A DNA stretch of 5,108 bases from Acidianus hospitalis (lineage in GTDB: Archaea > Thermoproteota > Thermoprotei_A > Sulfolobales > Sulfolobaceae), in contig QEFD01000148.1 of assembly GCA_003086435.1 (NCBI GenBank), positions 1-5,108 on the forward strand, written 5' to 3'. A model generated the notes under the pieces. That model was not told where the DNA came from, did not search any database, and saw only the letters and a list, made by a program, of their open reading frames with translations. Positions 1 through 5,108 of this stretch are shown piece by piece (positions within the stretch are counted from its first letter, which is position 1; each line of letters begins with the position of its first letter). The position numbers and the translations under genes are program-made.

Positions 1-571
1 TGAAGGAATTTCCAGAGTTGCCTCTCATCAACTAGTGAGACACCGCATTGCATCATATACACAAATGAGCCATAGGTTTGCTAAGCCCGTTGATGAGTAC
101 TACCAACCAGTAACTCCGCCTTCTGCGGAAAAGAGGAACGAGGAACTAGTTAAGAAGGCTTACGACGACGCTTACAAATACTACTATGAGCTATTACAGA
201 ACGGTGTTCCAGAGGAAGATGCCAGATACGTCCTACCTAATGGAGTAAATACAAACATTGTTGTGACAATGAACGCCAGAGAGTTATACAACTTCTTTGC
301 CCTTAGACTATGCTCAAGGGCACAGTGGGAAATTAGAGCAGTAGCATGGAAAATGCTAGAAGAAGTAAAGAAAGTCCATCCCCGCCTCTTTAAGTATGCT
401 GGGCCTAATTGCATAATTCACGAGAACTTTATTAGAGAGACGCCAATTTCTCTTGACGTACTTAACGATAAGACGGAATTTCTATCTCAGCGTTGTGTTG
501 AAGGAGTGCCTAGAGATGGGATATTAAAATGCATACAAAATGCTAAGAGTATCCTAAATAAAATTAAATAA
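1..571 (+). CDS. thyX: Flavin-dependent thymidylate synthase ThyX, C-terminal part (5' end cut by the window edge)
   Basis: ThyX makes dTMP from dUMP using methylenetetrahydrofolate, FAD and NADPH in the cytoplasm, replacing ThyA. The reading frame is open from base 2, and 189 residues are visible. The GTG at base 35 is an internal valine just before the signature, not a start, because the family sequence [10 protein letters not shown] continues upstream of it. The ThyX signature RHRX7S is seen at visible residues 13-23 ([11 protein letters not shown]), followed by H-R-F. A second conserved block, LR at 101-102 and AQWEIR at 107-112, corresponds to the family's dUMP-contacting region. An AGPNC motif and a helical, lysine-rich tail close the protein. 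By comparison with full ThyX proteins of roughly 220-260 residues, the N-terminal part is outside the window. Arg codons include three CGN, slightly more than in the operon downstream. It is an independent unit, followed by a T-tract and a new promoter. Identification is very secure. Confidence 0.96.
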   Translation, partial: EGISRVASHQLVRHRIASYTQMSHRFAKPVDEYYQPVTPPSAEKRNEELVKKAYDDAYKYYYELLQNGVPEEDARYVLPNGVNTNIVVTMNARELYNFFALRLCSRAQWEIRAVAWKMLEEVKKVHPRLFKYAGPNCIIHENFIRETPISLDVLNDKTEFLSQRCVEGVPRDGILKCIQNAKSILNKIK

Positions 572-575
572 TATA

Positions 576-587
576 TTTCCTTTTTTG
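576..587 (+). terminator. T-rich probable transcription terminator of thyX
   Basis: Five bases after the thyX stop codon lies the run tttccttttttg, with an uninterrupted six-T stretch at 581-586. Archaeal RNA polymerases commonly terminate at short T-tracts on the non-template strand without needing a hairpin, and I see no convincing hairpin here. The position just past thyX and before the nuo promoter fits. It remains an inference from composition in an AT-rich region. Confidence 0.5.
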
Positions 588-603
588 TATAGTAGGATAT
601 AAA

Positions 604-612
604 TTTTATAAA
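604..612 (+). promoter_or_regulatory. Upstream TATA-like box (possible second promoter)
   Basis: The sequence ttttataaa resembles a crenarchaeal TATA box. A transcript starting about 25 bp downstream, near base 634, would carry a 5' leader of roughly 35 bases before the nuoA ATG at 670. It is the upstream copy of the promoter repeat. It is a weaker candidate than the box at 637-645 because the distal spacing is not tied to any start codon. Confidence 0.35.
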
Positions 613-630
613 CACGTTTAGGTTCTGTTA

Positions 631-645
631 AGAAAAATATTTTAA
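631..645 (+). promoter_or_regulatory. BRE/TATA promoter of the nuo operon
   Basis: A purine-rich BRE-like stretch, agaaaa at 631-636, leads into the TATA-like atattttaa at 637-645. The box is centred about 28 bp before the ATG at 670. Crenarchaeal TATA boxes lie about 26-30 bp upstream of the transcription start, so the transcript would begin at or within a few bases of that ATG, giving a leaderless mRNA. This is common for first genes of operons in Sulfolobales. No Shine-Dalgarno site precedes 670, which agrees. Confidence 0.6.
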
Positions 646-669
646 CCACGTTTATTGTTACTCATCTGT

Positions 670-1055
670 ATGAGCTTAGTTCAATCACTTGTGGCTTTTG
701 GATTACCTTCAATTCTCACTTTAGCATTGGGTTATGGAGGTTACAAAATAATTTTACTAATGGTACCTCATAATCCCACTCCGCTCAAAATAAGTAGATT
801 TGAAGCTGGGAATGTACCATATGGAGAAGGTAGACTTTGGTTTCCTCTACAATACTATGGATACCTTCTAATGTATGTTACTATAGAACCAATTCTAATT
901 TTACTTTTTGCAATAGCATCAGCGCCTTTGCTGGGTAATTTTATTCTATTCAGAAACTTAATGATAATTATCGGATCATTTATAGTATTAATTTATCCAG
1001 TAATGTATTATTCAATAACTCAAATTAATATGATACAAAACTGGGAGTTGAGACA

Positions 1056-1059
<4 letters not shown>
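670..1059 (+). CDS. nuoA: Complex I-like quinone oxidoreductase subunit A (NuoA/ND3 family)
   Basis: NuoA is a small membrane subunit beside the quinone chamber, whose first loop contacts the peripheral arm. The 129 residues from ATG 670 predict three membrane helices, at about 8-32, 63-88 and 93-117. The loop between the first two carries [12 protein letters not shown] (44-55), the archaeal form of the family's E-C-G loop, with Ala46 in place of the usual cysteine. Glu73 in the second helix sits where the family keeps an acidic residue. The frame could be extended to a TTG at 655 (five more residues). I prefer 670 because the TATA box spacing predicts a leaderless start there and no ribosome site serves 655. 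It is the first gene of the operon and overlaps nuoC by four bases (ATGA). Family assignment is secure; the exact start is likely but unproven. Confidence 0.92.
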
Positions 1060-2730
<1,671 letters not shown>

Positions 2731-2739
<9 letters not shown>

Positions 2740-2750
2740 TGATAGGTAAC
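2731..2750 (+). repeat. Tandem 10-bp repeat across the nuoD/nuoH junction
   Basis: The sequence gataggtaat is followed directly by gataggtaac, nine of ten bases identical. The first copy holds the last two codons and the stop of nuoD. The second lies in the first codons of nuoH. It may be a small duplication or chance in AT-rich coding sequence. Confidence 0.6.
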
Positions 2751-3800
2751 TTGTTATCTTTAATAAGATTTTATTTCTTTTATCCGTCATTTTTTGTTGT
2801 AATTATATTTCCCGGTCTATTATTTACTGGGATTCTTTTATTAACAACGATATGGTTTGAGAGAAAAGCAGCAGCTAGAGTTCAAATGCGAGTAGGTCCT
2901 TACTATGCTTCAAAGAAATTAGGCGGATATTTGCAATTAATAGCTGATGCATTGAAGTTCGTTTTTTCCGAAGTTATAATACCTGCAGGAGTTAATGAAA
3001 CATTATTTGCAATAGCTCCAATCCTATTACTTTTAGTTTCAATTTTACCTTTTGCAGTAATTCCAGTATCAGTAATTCCTCAAAGTGGATCTGTATTTTC
3101 AATCTATTATCATGATTTCTACGATCCAAATGTCGGCTATGGAGTTCTTGCCGGTATTTTCACTTGTTACAACTTATTACTTATCTTAGCTTTAGAGTCA
3201 ATATATCCTATCTTTGTAATATTCTTAGCTTGGGTTACTAATAACAGATTTGCAATCGTAGGTGCTGTGAGAGAAACTTTCTTATCAGTTAGCTATGACG
3301 CTCTAATTTTAATAGCAACTTTATCTGTGGCTATTGAATATCATACCTTAGACTTAGCAGTTATAGTGCAAAAAGGAATCCCTGGGGTAATAGTAAATCC
3401 TATAGCGGCTTTCATTTTCATTGTAGGTATGCTAATAGGTAGCTCAAGATTTCCTTTCGATATTGTCGAGGCAGAAACGGAGTTAGTTATAGGTCCTTAT
3501 ACTGAGTACTCTGGATTCTTATTCGTATTAACCATGGCAGGATCTTACGTGGGTAATTTTATATATTCCCTAGTTTTTGTTGACCTATTTTTAGGTGGTT
3601 GGTATCCGTTTAGCGGACTACCTGGGGCAGCAATTATGACTTTCAAAGCAGTATTGCTCTTATTCTTTTCAGTATTTTTAAGGAGCGTATATGGTAGATA
3701 TAGGATAGATCAAGCTCTTAGGGGTAGTTGGAAATACTTATTTCCTCTATCCCTAATTTCATTAATTACGGGTACATTGGTGGGTTACTTATGGCTGTAA
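2739..3800 (+). CDS. nuoH: Complex I-like quinone oxidoreductase subunit H (ND1 family)
   Basis: NuoH is the membrane subunit that forms the entry of the quinone chamber and links it to the proton path. The 353-residue protein predicts eight membrane helices. Signatures are W39-F-E-R-K to G53-P54 ([16 protein letters not shown]); DALKFVFSE (70-78); [14 protein letters not shown] (237-250) with GPYTEYSG (252-259), which carry the conserved acidic residues E244, E246, E248 and E256; and [17 protein letters not shown] (320-336). In the loop with [14 protein letters not shown] (174-187), the usual Q is Leu182 and the usual Glu after SY is Asp187. The start ATG shares one base with the nuoD stop (TAATG), and gagg at 2725-2728 is the likely ribosome site. 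It directly follows nuoD, with no E, F or G genes between. Identification is very secure. Confidence 0.98.
3779..3784 (+). promoter_or_regulatory. Ribosome binding site that decides the nuoI start
   Basis: The sequence ggtggg, which resembles the crenarchaeal GGTG core, ends six bases before ATG 3791. The alternative TTG 3728, deeper inside nuoH, has only a poorly spaced G-run before it. Confidence 0.65.
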
Positions 3801-4285
3801 AAGAATATAAAAAGGAAAATCCGTTTAGGTTATTTGTCGATCATTTACAATCAATAGGTACTGGAATAAAATATATGGTAAAACCTCAGAGGATTACACT
3901 AAAATATCCTGAAGAGTCGTTAACTCTCCCTACTGGATATCGTGGCATAATAAGACTATATAAGGATGTATGCATTGGTTGCACGTTATGCGCAATGATT
4001 TGTCCAGCAGATGCTATGAAGATGATGACGTATCAAGGCAAAAAATTACCTACAATAAATTACGGTAGATGTGTGTTTTGCGGTTTCTGTGTAGACATAT
4101 GCCCAGTGGACGCATTAAAAGAGACTGGAGTTCACGACGTCGCTTTCTCAAATAGGAGGGATTTAATATTTGATCCGGAAAAATTCAATAAAAACTTTGA
4201 TAACCCTCCTGAGGATAAGGTAGTTAAAAAAGTTAGAGCAGTTATAGATGAAGAGAAGGGTATAAAATATGTTCCAGAGTCTTAA
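3791..4285 (+). CDS. nuoI: Complex I-like quinone oxidoreductase subunit I, two [4Fe-4S] ferredoxin domains
   Basis: NuoI passes electrons through two 4Fe-4S clusters (N6a and N6b in complex I) toward the cluster next to quinone. From ATG 3791 it has 164 residues. Two complete cysteine sets are visible: C61-C64-C67-C71-P and C94-C97-C100-C104-P, each CxxCxxCxxxCP. Before them an amphipathic N-terminal stretch (about 11-31) should lie on the membrane, and [11 protein letters not shown] (51-61) is typical of the family. After the clusters, [11 protein letters not shown] matches the usual C-terminal block, and a charged tail follows. The frame is open to TTG 3728, adding 21 residues. I chose 3791 for the ribosome site, the family-like N-terminus and the short ten-base overlap with nuoH. 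In enzymes lacking NuoE/F/G this subunit is a candidate docking point for the electron donor; that is inference. Confidence 0.96.
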   Translation: MAVKEYKKENPFRLFVDHLQSIGTGIKYMVKPQRITLKYPEESLTLPTGYRGIIRLYKDVCIGCTLCAMICPADAMKMMTYQGKKLPTINYGRCVFCGFCVDICPVDALKETGVHDVAFSNRRDLIFDPEKFNKNFDNPPEDKVVKKVRAVIDEEKGIKYVPES

Positions 4286-4763
4286 TCTTTGTTTAATTTT
4301 ATTCTTATTTTTCTCTATAATATCTATTTCTTCTGCAATATTCATAGTTAGTTCAAAGAATCTCTTTTACGCCGCAATATCCTTAGCTTTCCTAGGAGTT
4401 AGTATAGCAGTACTTATAGCACTCATTTCATTCCAGTATTCTTTGTATTCGGTCTTTCATCTTTTATTGTACGTAGGTGCAACGGTAGTTTTCTTATCAA
4501 TATCTTTAGTAATGTTTAAAGGACTGGAAGTTAGGCAAATAAATATAGCCTGGGCACCAATTGTGGCTGGAGTTTCTGCTGTGCTTATATTTATAGCAGT
4601 AGTTCTTTCATTATCTGGGGTTCAATTAGGTCAAGTAGGAGAAATTAATCTTCAAACTCTTTCCTCGATAATTTTAGAGAAGTACTGGTTCCCTGCAGTA
4701 GTGCTAGTGGTTGGATTGCTGACCACATTAATAGAAGCAATAACTCTTGCTAGGAGGGATTAG
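4269..4763 (+). CDS. nuoJ: Complex I-like quinone oxidoreductase subunit J (ND6 family)
   Basis: NuoJ is a membrane subunit next to NuoA and NuoK in the proton-translocating arm. The 164-residue protein predicts five helices, at about 5-28, 31-53, 57-83, 94-117 and 140-160. The family hallmark YVGA (68-71) lies in the third helix, followed by hydrophobic residues and a VMFKG turn. His64 stands where relatives often have a polar Gln. The protein ends in ALTL-type residues and ARRD, like many NuoJ proteins. Its length suggests one complete J gene and not the split J1/J2 of some archaea. The ATG lies 17 bases inside nuoI, with aaggg at 4256-4260 as a weak ribosome site, so coupling to nuoI is likely. 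NuoJ sequences vary widely, so position and YVGA carry the call. Confidence 0.9.
   Translation: MFQSLNLCLILFLFFSIISISSAIFIVSSKNLFYAAISLAFLGVSIAVLIALISFQYSLYSVFHLLLYVGATVVFLSISLVMFKGLEVRQINIAWAPIVAGVSAVLIFIAVVLSLSGVQLGQVGEINLQTLSSIILEKYWFPAVVLVVGLLTTLIEAITLARRD
4753..4758 (+). promoter_or_regulatory. Ribosome binding site of nuoK
   Basis: The sequence ggaggg ends six bases before ATG 4765 and lies within the last codons of nuoJ. It rules against the in-frame TTG 4747, which would place this site inside the gene. Confidence 0.75.
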
Positions 4764-4764
4764 A

Positions 4765-5049
4765 ATGATATTGGGAGAATTTGGTGTATCTTTATCAATT
4801 ACATTAATAGGAATAGGTATTTATGGTTTAATTAACAGTAGAAATATAATTAGAATTCTTTTATCATCTGAGATAATTTTGAATTCAACTATTCTCCTTG
4901 TTTTCTCTATTTCCAGTTTATTGGGTAAAGTATATTCTCCCATTATTTTCTCAGTTTTTGCAATAAGTATGGCTCTCATAGAAGTAGTAGTAGCTTTTGC
5001 TTCGATAATTCTATATTATAGAAATAAAGGATCTCTTGAGGTGGATTAA
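4765..5049 (+). CDS. nuoK: Complex I-like quinone oxidoreductase subunit K (ND4L family)
   Basis: NuoK is a three-helix membrane subunit with a proton half-channel, related to MrpC. From ATG 4765 it has 94 residues. [13 protein letters not shown] (15-27) and SSEIILNS (34-41) match the family. The two functional glutamates of the second and third helices are present as Glu36 and Glu73, close to positions 36 and 72 of the E. coli protein. The helices run at about 6-24, 28-52 and 59-85. A short charged tail ends the protein. A TTG at 4747 would add six residues (MLGGIR), but those bases are the ribosome site. The gene starts one base after the nuoJ stop, so the two are probably translated together. 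Identification is very secure. Confidence 0.95.
   Translation: MILGEFGVSLSITLIGIGIYGLINSRNIIRILLSSEIILNSTILLVFSISSLLGKVYSPIIFSVFAISMALIEVVVAFASIILYYRNKGSLEVD
5038..5043 (+). promoter_or_regulatory. Ribosome binding site of the next gene
   Basis: The sequence gaggtg (continuing gat) is a near-perfect complement to the 3' end of crenarchaeal 16S rRNA. It ends seven bases before ATG 5051. It lies in the last codons of nuoK and confirms that a new gene begins at 5051. Confidence 0.75.
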
Positions 5050-5050
5050 A

Positions 5051-5108
5051 ATGATATCCATATTTATCCTAATTATATCTCTCGCTTTCTCTTCCATAGT
5101 ATTTTTTA
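5051..5108 (+). CDS. Start of a membrane protein, probably NuoL or another antiporter-like subunit (3' end outside the window)
   Basis: Nineteen codons are visible from ATG 5051. They begin M-I-S-I-F-I-L-I-I-S and stay hydrophobic, which looks like a first membrane helix. The start is one base past the nuoK stop and has the best ribosome site in the operon. In the usual order A-B-C-D-H-I-J-K-L-M-N the next gene is nuoL, a large proton-pumping subunit related to Mrp antiporters. NuoM or NuoN cannot be excluded, since archaeal operons reorder these three. The visible residues alone do not identify the family, so the name rests on gene order. Confidence 0.6.
   Translation, partial: MISIFILIISLAFSSIVFF

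Larger units (their letters stand above)
603..654 (+). repeat. Imperfect 18-bp direct repeat with 34-bp period in the nuoA promoter region
   Basis: Bases 603-620 and 637-654 match at 15 of 18 positions. Both copies contain an AT-rich TATA-like core followed by the identical octamer cacgttta (613-620 and 647-654). The copies are 34 bp apart, which is roughly three helical turns. They may be two tandem promoters or a duplicated binding site for a regulator. The match was found by direct alignment; the function is inferred. Confidence 0.6.

Noticed and set aside
35..37. GTG as the thyX start codon
   Set aside because: The conserved ThyX sequence continues in frame upstream to the window edge, so this is an internal valine.
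184..414. Reverse-strand open frame of 76 codons
   Set aside because: It lies entirely within thyX, has no recognisable motif or ribosome site, and thyX is a clear conserved gene.
655..657. TTG as the nuoA start codon
   Set aside because: It has no ribosome site, and the promoter spacing favours ATG 670. It would add only five residues.
572..669. A small RNA gene or riboswitch between thyX and nuoA
   Set aside because: The gap is under 100 bases, is AT-rich with no stable pairing that I could find, and is explained by a terminator and promoter.
3728..3730. TTG as the nuoI start codon
   Set aside because: It would overlap nuoH by 73 bases and add residues not typical of NuoI. ATG 3791 has a well-spaced ribosome site.
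4163..4345. Reverse-strand open frame of 60 codons
   Set aside because: It is antisense to the end of nuoI and the start of nuoJ, is biased to Asn, Ile, Lys and Phe as expected from AT-rich shadow sequence, and has no promoter or motif.

Overview
The window looks like a chromosomal segment from a thermoacidophilic crenarchaeon, most likely a member of the Sulfolobales. This is inferred from several signs. The DNA is AT-rich, and arginine is coded almost entirely by AGA/AGG with much ATA for isoleucine. An AT-rich TATA/BRE-like promoter sits about 28 bp ahead of the first operon ATG, which suggests leaderless initiation. Internal genes carry GAGG/GGTG-type Shine-Dalgarno sites, one gene starts with TTG, and a T-tract follows the first gene. 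No species can be named from the sequence alone.

Layout, all genes on the + strand. Positions 1-571 hold the C-terminal part of a flavin-dependent thymidylate synthase (ThyX). Positions 572-669 are the only real intergenic gap: a T-rich probable terminator, then two TATA-like boxes embedded in an imperfect 18-bp direct repeat. From 670 to the right edge runs a tightly packed operon for an archaeal complex I-like quinone oxidoreductase in the order nuoA, nuoC, nuoD, nuoH, nuoI, nuoJ, nuoK. The first 19 codons of a further membrane protein follow, by gene order probably nuoL. Every junction inside the operon overlaps by 1 to 17 bases or leaves only a one-base gap, so translation is probably coupled.

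How the genes work together. NuoC, NuoD and NuoI belong to the peripheral arm that carries electrons to quinone, with NuoI holding two 4Fe-4S clusters. NuoA, NuoH, NuoJ and NuoK are membrane subunits of the quinone site and the proton path. nuoD is followed directly by nuoH, so the NADH-oxidising module NuoE/F/G is missing from its usual place. This fits the headless, Fpo-like archaeal enzymes whose electron donor is not NADH. nuoB, which normally lies between A and C and carries the terminal cluster N2, is also missing from its place.

The points most worth a second look are the missing nuoB, the altered quinone-site residues in NuoD (a shortened His loop together with Asp to Phe at residue 130), and the duplicated promoter element. 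I found no evidence of a wholly new system, mobile element, CRISPR array or RNA gene.
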